The notes: generated by a model from the sequence alone, not told the origin. 38,394 nt of DNA from an uncultured Prevotella sp. (GCA_900557405.1 USSF01000015.1:1-38394), one strand, 5' to 3'; counted from the stretch's first letter, positions 17,029 through 25,201 are shown. Made by a program: numbers and translations.

Positions 17029-18318
17029 TTAGAAATTCTTGTCGTCAAGCATCTCAAATCCGCAGTACGGAACGAGAACCTTCGGAACGCGGATGCCTTC
17101 TGGAGTCTGGTTATTCTCAATGATTGCGGCAACGATACGTGGCAGGGCAAGGGCTGATCCGTTCAGCGTGTGGCATAGTTCAGTCTTCTTTGTGGCAGCG
17201 TTGCGATAGCGACACTTCAAGCGGTTTGCCTGATAGCTTTCGAAATTACTTACAGAAGAAACCTCAAGCCATTTTTTCTGTGCTGCGCTCCAAACTTCGA
17301 AATCGTAGCAGATGGCCGACGTGAAGCTCATGTCGCCGCCACACAGACGGAGGATGTGGTATGGCAATTCCAACTTGATGAGCAGTCCTTCAACGTGTGT
17401 GAGCATTTCCTTCAGTGATTCGTAGGAATGTTCTGGCTTGTCGATACGTACAATCTCAACCTTGTCGAACTGATGCAGACGATTCAAGCCGCGCACGTCC
17501 TTGCCGTATGAACCAGCTTCGCGGCGGAAACAAGCTGAGTATGCACAACGCTTGATAGGCAGGTCGTTCTCGTCGAGAATTACATCGCGGAAGATGTTCG
17601 TGACAGGAACCTCGGCAGTAGGGATAAGATACAAGTTATCGAGATTGGCGTGGTACATCTGTCCTTCCTTGTCTGGCAACTGGCCGGTTCCATAGCCTGA
17701 AGCCTCGTTTACCACGTATGGCGGTTGAACTTCAAGGTATCCGTTCTTGCGTGCTTCTTCGAGGAAGAAAGCTTCGAGCGCACGCTGCAGACGGGCCATT
17801 TTTCCGATATAGAATGGGAAACCGGCGCCAGTCACCTTCACACCGAGGTCAAAGTCGATAAGGTTGTATTTCTTGCAAAGATCCCAATGGCACATGGCAT
17901 CCTCAGGAAGTTCTGGGATGATTCCGCCTTCCTTTACCACCACGTTGTCTGATGCGTCCTTGCCTTCCGGGACATCATCATTGGGAATATTCGGAATGGA
18001 GCAGAGTAATACGGTAAGCTTCTGCTGTATGTCGTTAAGCTCATGGTCGAGGAGTTTTGACTCCTCTTTCAGAGCTGCCACGCTTTCCTTTATTGCGTTG
18101 GCTTCATCTTTCTTTCCTTCCTTCATCAAGGCTCCAATCTGAGCAGCCTTCTTCTTTCCCTCCTGAAGATGTGCATCAAGCTTCTGCTGTGTCTCGCGGC
18201 GCATCTTGTCAAGAGCGAGAACATCATACACGGCCTGTTTTGCTCCTTCGAAATGTTTCTTCTCCAGGCCTTTAATTACACGTTCAGTTTCTTCACTGAT
18301 AAGTTTTAGTGTAAGCAT
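17029..18318 (-). CDS. serS: Seryl-tRNA synthetase
   Basis: Class II aminoacyl-tRNA synthetase charging tRNA-Ser. The 429-residue protein has the N-terminal antiparallel coiled-coil arm (~25-105, Lys/Glu/Gln rich) and the catalytic core with motif 2 (FRREAGSYGKDVRGLNRLHQF) and motif 3 (NGSALALPRIVAAIIENNQ). YLIPTAEVPVTN is also canonical. Length is normal. It lies downstream of the RelA-type gene on the same strand but has its own promoter-like box in the 105-bp gap. Confidence 0.97.
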   Translation of the reverse strand: MLTLKLISEETERVIKGLEKKHFEGAKQAVYDVLALDKMRRETQQKLDAHLQEGKKKAAQIGALMKEGKKDEANAIKESVAALKEESKLLDHELNDIQQKLTVLLCSIPNIPNDDVPEGKDASDNVVVKEGGIIPELPEDAMCHWDLCKKYNLIDFDLGVKVTGAGFPFYIGKMARLQRALEAFFLEEARKNGYLEVQPPYVVNEASGYGTGQLPDKEGQMYHANLDNLYLIPTAEVPVTNIFRDVILDENDLPIKRCAYSACFRREAGSYGKDVRGLNRLHQFDKVEIVRIDKPEHSYESLKEMLTHVEGLLIKLELPYHILRLCGGDMSFTSAICYDFEVWSAAQKKWLEVSSVSNFESYQANRLKCRYRNAATKKTELCHTLNGSALALPRIVAAIIENNQTPEGIRVPKVLVPYCGFEMLDDKNF

Positions 18319-18388
18319 ATTATATTGTTTTACGTTAATTTTCTTCTTCTGTCTCTATCATTAACTGGGCATGATATGGAACTATTCT

Positions 18389-18397
18389 GCAAAATTA
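18389..18397 (-). promoter_or_regulatory. -7 box for serS
   Basis: Minus-strand TAATTTTGC fits TAnnTTTG, about 70 bases before the serS ATG. The -33 region is T-rich without a clear TTTG. Confidence 0.5.
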
Positions 18398-18423
18398 CTA
18401 TTTTTTTATAAAAACCCTACAAT

Positions 18424-20652
18424 TTACAACCTGATAATTTGCTTTACACCCTTTATAGTGCGTAATTTCTTTATCAGCAGGTTGAGCTTCGTATTGTCTT
18501 CCACCTTGATTTCGAGATTTCCGCTGAACAATCCGTCGTGGCTGTCGATGTTGATGTTGATGCTTCTCATCATTATCTTCTCCTCTTTGGCGATGACACT
18601 TGTGATGTTGTTCACGATGCCAATGTCATCGTTGCCGATAATCTTGAGCGTTGTGGTGTATTGTGCTCCGTCCTTTCCGCTCCATTTCGCCTTTACGATT
18701 CGATAACCGAAGCGCTTGCGCAGTTCCGGTGCGTTAGGACAGTCGCAGCGGTGAATCTTGATTCCACCGTTTACAGTAACGAAACCGAACACCTTGTCAC
18801 CGTATATCGGCCGGCAGCAATTGGCCAACTGGTAATCGATGCCTTTCAGATTGCGGTCGATTACGAGCACGTCACTGCTGCTGTTGGCAAGTTCCTCGGC
18901 TGGATTCTCGTAGTTGTATTCGTCGGCGCTCCTTACTGGCTGCTGCGTGGTCAAGAGATTGTTGTCGTGGGCCTGTACTTCCTGGTATTTCTCTATCACG
19001 TGGTTGATGTCGAGCGTTTCGTCGGCAATCCTCTTGTAGAAATCGTTCGTCTCTTTGAATCCCAGCTTCTTTATCAGATGTGACATCGTGCTTTCGTCCA
19101 ATTCGATCTTGCGGTTCTTCATTCTGCGCTCCAGCATCTCCTTGGCATACAGACCGTCCTTCACCTGTGTCTCTTTAAGAGCCATGCGAATCTTTGCCTT
19201 TCCGCGACTTGTCTTCACGATGTTCAGCCAGTCCTGCTTTGGCTTCTGGCTGTTTGAGGTCATGATCTCTATCTGGTCGCCGCTCTTCAATACGTGGCGG
19301 AATGTCACCACCTTGCCGTTGATTTTCGCTCCGACGCAGTGGTTACCCACGTTGGAGTGTATGCGGTATGCAAAATCAAGCACGGTGGCTCCCTTCGGGA
19401 ATTTCATCAGATCGCCCTTTGGGGTGAATACGAATATCTCGTCCTCATAGAGGTCCATCTTGAAATCGTCGATGACCTGGCGGTCGTCGTTGTTTTCCAG
19501 CGCACGCCGTATGCTCGTCAGCCATTCATCCATACCTCCGTCGCCCTTGATTCCCTTGTATCTCCAGTGGGCTGCGAGTCCGCGCTCTGCAATCTCATCC
19601 ATTCTCTCAGTACGTATCTGTACCTCCACCCATTTGTTCTCGGGACCTTTCACTGTTATGTGCAGACTCTCGTATCCGTTTGATTTAGGCACACTCAGCC
19701 AGTCGCGCAGACGCTTCGGGTTGGGCTGGTACATATTAGTGATGAGCGCGAACACATGCCAACACTGCACCTTTTCGAGCTCAATCGGGGAATCGAGGAT
19801 GATTCTGATGGCAAAGAGGTCGTAGATGCCCTCAAAGTCACATTTCTGCTTCTTCATCTTCTGCCATATGCTGTGTATGCTCTTCGTCCTGCCTTTCATG
19901 TGGAATTTCAGGTTTTCATCCTCAAGCTTCTTCTTGATAGGTGCGATGAACTGTTCAATATATCTGTCGCGACTCGCTTTTGTCTCGTTGAGCTTGTTCT
20001 TGATCATGTAATAAGCATCGTGCTCAAGGTATTTCAGACTGAGGTCCTCCAGTTCGCTCTTCAGCTTGTATAGTCCGAGCTTATGGGCAAGTGGAGCATA
20101 GAGGTAGCTTGCCTCCTCGCTGACGCGCTGCTTTGCCTCTACGTTCTCTGTGTCTCGAATCTGCCTCATCAGGTTCACCCTGTTGGCAATCATTATCAGG
20201 ATTACCCTCATGTCTTCGGCGAACGACAAAAGCAGGTTGCGGAAGTTCTCGCTTTCGATTACAGGGTTCTTCTTGTAGAGGTCCTGGATATGGACGAGGC
20301 CCTTCAGAATCTTGGTGACAGACTCCCCGAACTGCTTCAGCGATTCGTCGAAAGCGGCCTCGTCGCCATGTGCCACACTTGCATACAGCAGCACAGCGAT
20401 AGTTCCGTCGCGCTTCAGCCCTATCTCGTCAATTGCGATTAGAGCAGTCTGCATGCTTAGCAATATTGGGTTCAGACCGAAAATATCGCGCTGGATTCGG
20501 TTTTCGTCAATGGCGTTCCTGAGATGTCTGAATATGTTTATCTCATCGTCCTTTGTCAGTGCGTAGCCGTTTGCGCCACGCAGTTTATTCACGATTTCGC
20601 GAAAATCGGTCTTTTCTTTTTCGGTAAAAACAAGTTTATTATCCATAAGCAT
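18424..20652 (-). CDS. relA: RelA-type (p)ppGpp synthetase with inactivated hydrolase domain
   Basis: A 742-residue RelA/SpoT homologue. Domains in order are the HD-hydrolase-like region (~40-180), synthetase (~240-370; GRTKSIHSIWQKM, VPKSNGYESLHITVKG, WVEVQIRTERMDEIAERG), TGS (~405-465), a Cys-containing region (NCCRPIYGDKV, HRCDCPNA) and a C-terminal ACT domain. In the hydrolase region the His-Asp pair (family LLHDVVED) is replaced by LLYASVAHGD, and the later LADRLHNMR by IANRVNLMR. The metal ligands are thus gone and the protein should only synthesise (p)ppGpp. A start at the second ATG (20646) is also possible. A bifunctional Rel/SpoT would be expected elsewhere. Confidence 0.9.
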   Translation of the reverse strand: MLMDNKLVFTEKEKTDFREIVNKLRGANGYALTKDDEINIFRHLRNAIDENRIQRDIFGLNPILLSMQTALIAIDEIGLKRDGTIAVLLYASVAHGDEAAFDESLKQFGESVTKILKGLVHIQDLYKKNPVIESENFRNLLLSFAEDMRVILIMIANRVNLMRQIRDTENVEAKQRVSEEASYLYAPLAHKLGLYKLKSELEDLSLKYLEHDAYYMIKNKLNETKASRDRYIEQFIAPIKKKLEDENLKFHMKGRTKSIHSIWQKMKKQKCDFEGIYDLFAIRIILDSPIELEKVQCWHVFALITNMYQPNPKRLRDWLSVPKSNGYESLHITVKGPENKWVEVQIRTERMDEIAERGLAAHWRYKGIKGDGGMDEWLTSIRRALENNDDRQVIDDFKMDLYEDEIFVFTPKGDLMKFPKGATVLDFAYRIHSNVGNHCVGAKINGKVVTFRHVLKSGDQIEIMTSNSQKPKQDWLNIVKTSRGKAKIRMALKETQVKDGLYAKEMLERRMKNRKIELDESTMSHLIKKLGFKETNDFYKRIADETLDINHVIEKYQEVQAHDNNLLTTQQPVRSADEYNYENPAEELANSSSDVLVIDRNLKGIDYQLANCCRPIYGDKVFGFVTVNGGIKIHRCDCPNAPELRKRFGYRIVKAKWSGKDGAQYTTTLKIIGNDDIGIVNNITSVIAKEEKIMMRSININIDSHDGLFSGNLEIKVEDNTKLNLLIKKLRTIKGVKQIIRL

Positions 20653-20689
20653 ATTGTTTTGTTGCTTGGCTTATGCCGAGATATTGACT

Positions 20690-20698
20690 GCAAAGGTA
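20690..20698 (-). promoter_or_regulatory. -7 box for relA
   Basis: Minus-strand TACCTTTGC fits TAnnTTTG, 38 bases before the first ATG. No clear -33 box. Confidence 0.5.
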
Positions 20699-20792
20699 AT
20701 AAAATTGCACGTTTTATATTACTTTACTATTATTATTTGATGAAAAAAAGAAATAATATATGAAACGGTAAAGCATTTTGCTAAAAAAACAG

Positions 20793-20801
20793 TAAATTTG
20801 C
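20793..20801 (+). promoter_or_regulatory. -7 box for the DUF4301 gene
   Basis: TAAATTTGC fits TAnnTTTG. The leader to the ATG at 20864 would be about 55 nt. A correctly spaced TTTG is not seen upstream. Confidence 0.5.
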
Positions 20802-20863
20802 ATGAGTGAAAACAGCTATTGGCATAAACTTATAAAAATAATCAAACTTAAAAAATAATACTT

Positions 20864-22381
20864 ATGTTATCACCAAAAGACATGGAGCAGATTGCCGCTA
20901 AAGGCATATCAGAGGCTCAGATTGAAAAACAGTTGAATGAATTCAAAACAGGCTTCCCGTTTCTGAAACTCGATGCCGCAGCAAGTGTGGACAACGGAAT
21001 ATTAGCTATGGGCGAAGACGATGTGGAGATGTATACGGAGGCATGGAAAAACTATAAAGCTGAAGGAAAGAAAATTGTGAAGTTTGTTCCTGCCAGTGGA
21101 GCCGCAAGCCGTATGTTCAAGAACATGTTCGCCTTCCTCGATGCGGAGTATAACGTGCCGACGACAGATTTTGAGAAGCATTTCTTTGACAATGTGGAGA
21201 AATTTGCATTCTATCCTGCGCTTGATGAGATGTGCCAGAAGAATGAAGGCAAAGGCATAAAGGTCCTGATGGCAGAAGGGAACTACAAGGCTGTAGTTGC
21301 AAACTTGCTTGAGAAGAAGGGGCTTAATTACGGTCAGTTGCCGAAGGGACTCCTGCTTTTCCATAAATATGAGGATGGTGCGCGCACACCGTTGGAAGAA
21401 CATCTGGTGGAGGGAGCATTGTATGCCGACAGCAATGGTATGGTTCATCTACACTATACAGTGAGTCCTGAGCATCGCACCCTTTTTGAGAAGAAGGTTG
21501 CCGAAACCAAGGGTAAGTACGAGAAGAAGTATAATGTGAAGTATGACATCTCATTCTCCGAGCAGAAGCCGAGCACAGATACAATCGCTGTGAATCCGGA
21601 CAACACACCGTTCCGCAATGCCGATGGAAGTCTGCTTTTCCGTCCGGGCGGCCACGGAGCTTTGATTGAGAATCTGAATGAGATTCCGGCAGACGTGGTG
21701 TTTATAAAGAATATCGACAATGTTGTGCCGGACAGATTGAAGAAGGACACCGTGACCTACAAGCAGGTTATCGCCGGTGTGCTCGTCAGTTTTCAGCGCA
21801 CAGTATTTGGGTATCTGAATATGTTGGATGAAGGTACCTATGAAGATATTGACATTGATGAAATGGTTGGTTTCCTGAAGAATGACCTCTGTTGCCGGAG
21901 GGCAGGTTTGGAAAAATTGACGAGGGAAGAACTCATTGAATACCTGAAGAAGAAATTTAACAGGCCGATGCGGGTTTGTGGCGTGGTGAAAAATGTTGGT
22001 GAGCCAGGTGGCGGTCCGTTCCTTACATACAACCAGGACGGTACTGTCAGTCTTCAGATTCTTGAAAGCAGCCAGATAGACACGGCTAATGCGGAGTATA
22101 TGAAGATGTTTACCGAGGGAACCCATTTCAATCCTGTGGACCTCGTATGCGCTGTGAAGAATTATAAGGGCGAGAAGTTCAACCTGCCCGATTTCGTGGA
22201 CCGTACCACGGGATTCATCAGCAGCAAGAGTAAGAACGGAAAAGACCTAAAGGCTTTGGAACTTCCTGGTTTATGGAATGGAGCGATGAGCGACTGGAAT
22301 ACGATTTTTGTGGAAGTTCCTCTCTCTACGTTCAATCCGGTAAAGACCGTTAACGACTTGCTCAGAGACCAGCATCAGTAA
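20864..22381 (+). CDS. DUF4301 family protein, nucleotidyltransferase-like
   Basis: A 505-residue protein of a family largely found in Bacteroidetes, with no assigned role known to me. Three motifs recall sugar-nucleotide pyrophosphorylases: KFVPASGAASRMFK (73-86), which resembles the Gly-rich GG.GTR.G loop; FRPGGHGALIENLNEI (259-274), like the PPGHGD segment of UDP-sugar pyrophosphorylases; and FIKNIDNVVPD (280-290), resembling the acidic metal site. CGVVKNVGEPGGGPF (residues ~370-385) is another strongly conserved-looking patch. No signal peptide. It stands alone between relA (divergent) and the ribE pair (convergent). A nucleotidyltransferase role is inference only. Confidence 0.8.
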   Translation: MLSPKDMEQIAAKGISEAQIEKQLNEFKTGFPFLKLDAAASVDNGILAMGEDDVEMYTEAWKNYKAEGKKIVKFVPASGAASRMFKNMFAFLDAEYNVPTTDFEKHFFDNVEKFAFYPALDEMCQKNEGKGIKVLMAEGNYKAVVANLLEKKGLNYGQLPKGLLLFHKYEDGARTPLEEHLVEGALYADSNGMVHLHYTVSPEHRTLFEKKVAETKGKYEKKYNVKYDISFSEQKPSTDTIAVNPDNTPFRNADGSLLFRPGGHGALIENLNEIPADVVFIKNIDNVVPDRLKKDTVTYKQVIAGVLVSFQRTVFGYLNMLDEGTYEDIDIDEMVGFLKNDLCCRRAGLEKLTREELIEYLKKKFNRPMRVCGVVKNVGEPGGGPFLTYNQDGTVSLQILESSQIDTANAEYMKMFTEGTHFNPVDLVCAVKNYKGEKFNLPDFVDRTTGFISSKSKNGKDLKALELPGLWNGAMSDWNTIFVEVPLSTFNPVKTVNDLLRDQHQ

Positions 22382-22462
22382 GATTGTTTTTATTTCAAAA
22401 GGGCTATAAAGGAGAGAACGTATTTCTTTCTTGTTAAGCCCCATTCATTTCGGTTAAACTTT

Positions 22463-22496
22463 TCCGCAACGGATTGATATTCCGTTGCGGTTTTTT
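22463..22496 (+). terminator. Terminator of the DUF4301 gene
   Basis: CCGCAACGGA (22463-22472) and TCCGTTGCGG (22481-22490) form a perfect 10-bp stem with an 8-nt loop, followed by six T. Confidence 0.93.
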
Positions 22497-22547
22497 ATAC
22501 CCTGATTGTCTGTTTCGACGATGCGCTTTTAGCCCAAATCGTCCATT

Positions 22548-22573
22548 AGGGTTTGCCGGAAGCCCTCTTTTTC
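22548..22573 (+). terminator. Second terminator-like hairpin
   Basis: AGGGTTT (22548-22554) and AAGCCCT (22560-22566) pair with one G-T wobble and are followed by CTTTTTCC. It could be a backup terminator or the end of a short transcript. Confidence 0.55.
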
Positions 22574-22587
22574 CTGTATACAAAAAA

Positions 22588-22662
22588 TAAGATTTCCCGA
22601 GAGGAAAAATGGAACAATTCTTGATATGGTTGTCCGTATGTCTTTCCTGACGGGAAATCTTA
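22588..22662. repeat. 75-bp inverted repeat of unknown function
   Basis: TAAGATTTCCCG (22588-22599) and CGGGAAATCTTA (22651-22662) are perfect 12-bp arms. After a 2-nt internal loop, AGGAAA and TTTCCT extend the stem by 6 bp. The loop is about 35 nt. It may be the 3' terminator of the minus-strand GNAT-nitrilase gene or a small repeat element. Confidence 0.6.
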
Positions 22663-22709
22663 AAATCCGGAGTCGACTTCATGGAATCACTCCAGGGCTT
22701 GAGTGGGTG

Positions 22710-24242
22710 TTATTTCTTTTTCATCTTGAGCTCGTACAGGTCGCTGCGTCTGTCTCTCAGGTTTCTCACGCTTCCATAGGTGTGAAGTTCATTGAGCAGG
22801 TTCAGGTCTACGTCTGAAACAAGGATCATTTCAGTGTTAGGCGTGGCTTCCGCACGCATTCCGTTGTTCGGGAAAGCAAAGTCGCATGGCGTGAAGACAG
22901 CCGATTGTGCATACTGGATGTCCATATTGTGAACCCTCGGCAGATTGCCAACGCTGCCGGCAATGGCAACATAGCACTCGTTTTCTATTGCGCGTGCCTG
23001 GGCGCAGACTCGTACACGTGAATATGCGTTCTGCGTGTCCGTCATGAACGGCACAAAGAGAATCTGCATTCCGTCTTCTGCCATCAGGCGCGAGAGTTCG
23101 GGGAATTCCACATCATAGCATATCAGAACGCCCACCTTGCCGCAGTCGGTGTCGAAGGTTTTCAGCGAGTTTCCTCCGCTCAGACCCCAGCTCTTTTGCT
23201 CATCGGGTGTGACGTGGATTTTCTCATACATGTCATAAGAACCGTCTCTCCGGCACAGGAATCCCACGTTATACAATCCGTCGTCCTTCACGTATGGCAT
23301 ACTGCCCGTAATGATGTTTATGTTGTAGCTTATGGCGAGTTCTATGAAGCGGTCTCTCATCTTCTCCGTATAGTCAGCCAGTGCGCGTATGGATTGCGCC
23401 TCTCCCATGTCGTTGTATTTCGCCATGAGCGGTGCGTTGAAATATTCGGGGAAAAGTATGAAGTCGCTCTTGTAGTCGGAGACGGCATCCACGAAGAATT
23501 CCACCTGTTCGAACACGTCGTCGATGGTGTGGTAGGATCGCATCTGCCATTGCACGCAGCCGATTCTTACCGTTGGGCGGCGCTCCACGTAGGAGTCCGT
23601 CGGTGGCTGATAATAGATGTTGTCCCATTGCAGTAGTGTGGCGCAGTGTTTTGATTCCTCGTCGTTCGGCAGATAATTGCGGATGACGCGCCTTACGTGG
23701 AAGTCGTTGCTCAGCTGAAATGTCAGCACAGGGTCGTATATCTCGCGTGAACGCACTTTTTCGATATATTCCTTCGGGCGCATGGCGTCAGCGTATTTAT
23801 GGTAGTTCGGAATCCTTCCGCCAAACATAATAGCCTTCAGGTTGAGTTTTTCGCACAGTTCCTTGCGGTATTCATACATCCTTCGTGCAAGGCGTAGTCC
23901 GCGGTAGTCGGGGTGTATGAACACTTCTATGCCGTAGAGAATGTTGCCGTTGGGCTTGTGGGTGTTGAATGTCTCGTTTCCTGTAACCTGAGCATAGGTG
24001 TGGTCGCCTTTCACCATGTTGTAGTCCACGATGATTGAAAGGGCGCAACCCACGATTTTGTCGTCAACGACAATCACCACCTGGCCTTCAGGGAAGATGG
24101 TGATTAGTTTCTTGATTTGTTCTTTTGTCCAAAATACGTCGTGGTCGGCATAAATGCGTTTGAACGATCGTGCCAATTGGTCGTAGTCCTCCATATGGAG
24201 GTTGCGAAGCCCCACTTTGTTGATTTTGTGATTCGCTTCCAT
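22710..24242 (-). CDS. GNAT acetyltransferase-carbon-nitrogen hydrolase (nitrilase) fusion
   Basis: A 510-residue two-domain protein. Residues ~10-200 are a GNAT N-acetyltransferase, with VFIHPDYRGLRLARRMYEYR (107-126) as the acetyl-CoA-binding loop. Residues ~222-505 are a nitrilase-superfamily amidohydrolase with the full catalytic triad: Glu266 in ILFPEYFNAP, Lys341 in YEKIHVTPDEQ and Cys375 in VLICYDVEFPE. Such fusions are known in Bacteroidetes and other bacteria, but their substrates are unknown to me. One could imagine an amide being hydrolysed and the freed amine acetylated, or the reverse order. It begins 12 bases after the ribE stop, so the two genes are probably cotranscribed. Confidence 0.92.
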   Translation of the reverse strand: MEANHKINKVGLRNLHMEDYDQLARSFKRIYADHDVFWTKEQIKKLITIFPEGQVVIVVDDKIVGCALSIIVDYNMVKGDHTYAQVTGNETFNTHKPNGNILYGIEVFIHPDYRGLRLARRMYEYRKELCEKLNLKAIMFGGRIPNYHKYADAMRPKEYIEKVRSREIYDPVLTFQLSNDFHVRRVIRNYLPNDEESKHCATLLQWDNIYYQPPTDSYVERRPTVRIGCVQWQMRSYHTIDDVFEQVEFFVDAVSDYKSDFILFPEYFNAPLMAKYNDMGEAQSIRALADYTEKMRDRFIELAISYNINIITGSMPYVKDDGLYNVGFLCRRDGSYDMYEKIHVTPDEQKSWGLSGGNSLKTFDTDCGKVGVLICYDVEFPELSRLMAEDGMQILFVPFMTDTQNAYSRVRVCAQARAIENECYVAIAGSVGNLPRVHNMDIQYAQSAVFTPCDFAFPNNGMRAEATPNTEMILVSDVDLNLLNELHTYGSVRNLRDRRSDLYELKMKKK

Positions 24243-24254
24243 TATGTTTTTATA

Positions 24255-24857
24255 TTATTCGAAATGTTTGAGTCTTGCAATGTACTTTCCGAGGATGTCG
24301 AACTCAATGTTTACCGTCGTGCCCACCTTTATGTCGCAGAAGTTGGTGTTCTCCCTTGTGTATGGGATTATGGCCACGGTGAAGGCGTTGTCGGTAGGGT
24401 TGCATACTGTGAGCGATACGCCGTTTACGGTTACGCTGCCTTTGTCCACGGTGAAGTATCCGCGCTTTGCCATCTCCTTGTTTTCCGGATATTCAAAGGT
24501 GAAATATGTGCTTCCGTCCGCATCCTTCATGTCAACGCACTTTGCTGTCTGGTCCACGTGTCCCTGCACGATATGGCCGTCGAGTCTGCCGTTCATGACC
24601 ATTGAGCGCTCGATGTTCACCTTGTCGCCCACGGAGAGCAGTCCGAGGTTTGTCCTTTCCAGAGTTTCGCTCATGGCGGTTACGGTGTATGTGCCGTCCT
24701 TTATCTCAACTACGGTGAGGCATACGCCGTTGTGGGCGACGCTTTGGTCAATCTTCAGTTCGTCTACAAATGAGCATTTGAATGTGAAATCGATGTTGCC
24801 GCCATATTTCTTTATGCCGGTAACGGTAGCAAACTCTTCTACAATTCCTGAGAACAT
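24255..24857 (-). CDS. ribE: Riboflavin synthase, alpha subunit
   Basis: It dismutates two 6,7-dimethyl-8-ribityllumazine molecules to riboflavin. The 200-residue protein shows the tandem lumazine-binding repeats: MFSGIVEEFATV at the start, SVAHNGVCLTVVEI in repeat one, then HIVQGHVDQTAKC opening repeat two and SVTVNGVSLTVC as its matching motif. It forms a homotrimer in the cytosol. It is the first gene of a pair with the GNAT-nitrilase fusion. Upstream on the same strand lie a promoter and a structured RNA whose role could be to control this gene. No other riboflavin-pathway gene is nearby. Confidence 0.96.
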   Translation of the reverse strand: MFSGIVEEFATVTGIKKYGGNIDFTFKCSFVDELKIDQSVAHNGVCLTVVEIKDGTYTVTAMSETLERTNLGLLSVGDKVNIERSMVMNGRLDGHIVQGHVDQTAKCVDMKDADGSTYFTFEYPENKEMAKRGYFTVDKGSVTVNGVSLTVCNPTDNAFTVAIIPYTRENTNFCDIKVGTTVNIEFDILGKYIARLKHFE

Positions 24858-24880
24858 GATTCTATTATATTATGGTTTAA

Positions 24881-24892
24881 AACAATATTGTT
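24881..24892. promoter_or_regulatory. 12-bp palindrome close to the ribE start
   Basis: AACAATATTGTT is a perfect palindrome 23 bases upstream of the ribE ATG. It could be an operator, or chance in an AT-rich leader. Confidence 0.3.
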
Positions 24893-24908
24893 GCCGTAGA
24901 AACTGAAG

Positions 24909-24952
24909 AAGCGGTGTCTCCTGTATTCATAGTACAAGGATTCACCGCTTCT
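24909..24952 (-). other. Long hairpin in the ribE leader
   Basis: AGAAGCGGTG and CACCGCTTCT form a 10-bp stem that continues inward with TCCT/AGGA and TGTA/TACA pairs (minus-strand reading). It follows the structured RNA and precedes ribE by about 50 bases. No T-run follows on the minus strand, so it is not called a terminator. Confidence 0.55.
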
Positions 24953-24957
24953 GTATT

Positions 24958-25163
24958 AAAAAGACCGCACCGTGATGTGATGAAACTCCGAGCTAGTAAG
25001 ATTTGAGAGTTCTCCGCCTTTGTAATCCACCGGCTTTACAGCTAATCCCGTTACCAGGACACGTGGCCCGCCATTAGCAAAAGAAATCATCTCGGTTTTC
25101 GTTTTTAAATTGATGAGTATCCCGATCTAACCGATACGGTCCTGTTTCTTTTGTCTCTTTAAT
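24958..25163 (-). ncRNA. Unassigned structured RNA upstream of ribE
   Basis: Starting downstream of a near-consensus promoter, the minus-strand transcript folds by eye into a closed multi-branch structure. GACCGTATCG (plus 25141-25132) pairs with CGGTGCGGTC (24972-24963) over 10 bp with two G-T pairs, and five T follow directly. Inside are hairpins GTATC/GATAC, TCATC/GATGA, GCTAAT/ATTAGC, TGTAA/TTACA and AACTC/GAGTT. The conserved words of the FMN, cobalamin, TPP, SAM and glycine riboswitches were looked for and not found. It could be a stand-alone RNA ending at the T-run, or a leader or riboswitch controlling ribE. A 6S-like identity cannot be excluded. Confidence 0.6.
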
Positions 25164-25169
25164 TCTTCT

Positions 25170-25201
25170 GCAAAGATAATGTTATTTTCCGTTTCGGCAA
25201 A
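25170..25201 (-). promoter_or_regulatory. Promoter of the structured RNA / ribE leader
   Basis: Minus-strand -33 box TTTG (25201-25198), 19-base spacer, -7 box TATCTTTGC (25178-25170). Together with the GDE and dnaN/DUF3127 promoters it is among the best matches in the window. Predicted start near 25163. Confidence 0.75.

Larger units (their letters stand above)
22382..22709. other. Gene-free spacer with two terminators and a large inverted repeat
   Basis: This 328-bp region separates two convergent genes. It holds two terminator-like hairpins (22463-22496 and 22548-22573) and an unexplained long inverted repeat (22588-22662). The one ORF across it (minus, 82 codons) lacks any family resemblance and runs through all three hairpins, so it is not called. 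Confidence 0.7.

Noticed and set aside
22434..22682. 82-codon minus-strand ORF in the DUF4301/GNAT-nitrilase spacer
   Set aside because: It runs through two terminator-like hairpins and the long inverted repeat, has no recognisable domain and no promoter.
24958..25163. FMN, cobalamin, TPP or 4.5S RNA identity for the ribE-upstream RNA
   Set aside because: The conserved core words of these RNAs were looked for on both strands and not seen; left unassigned.
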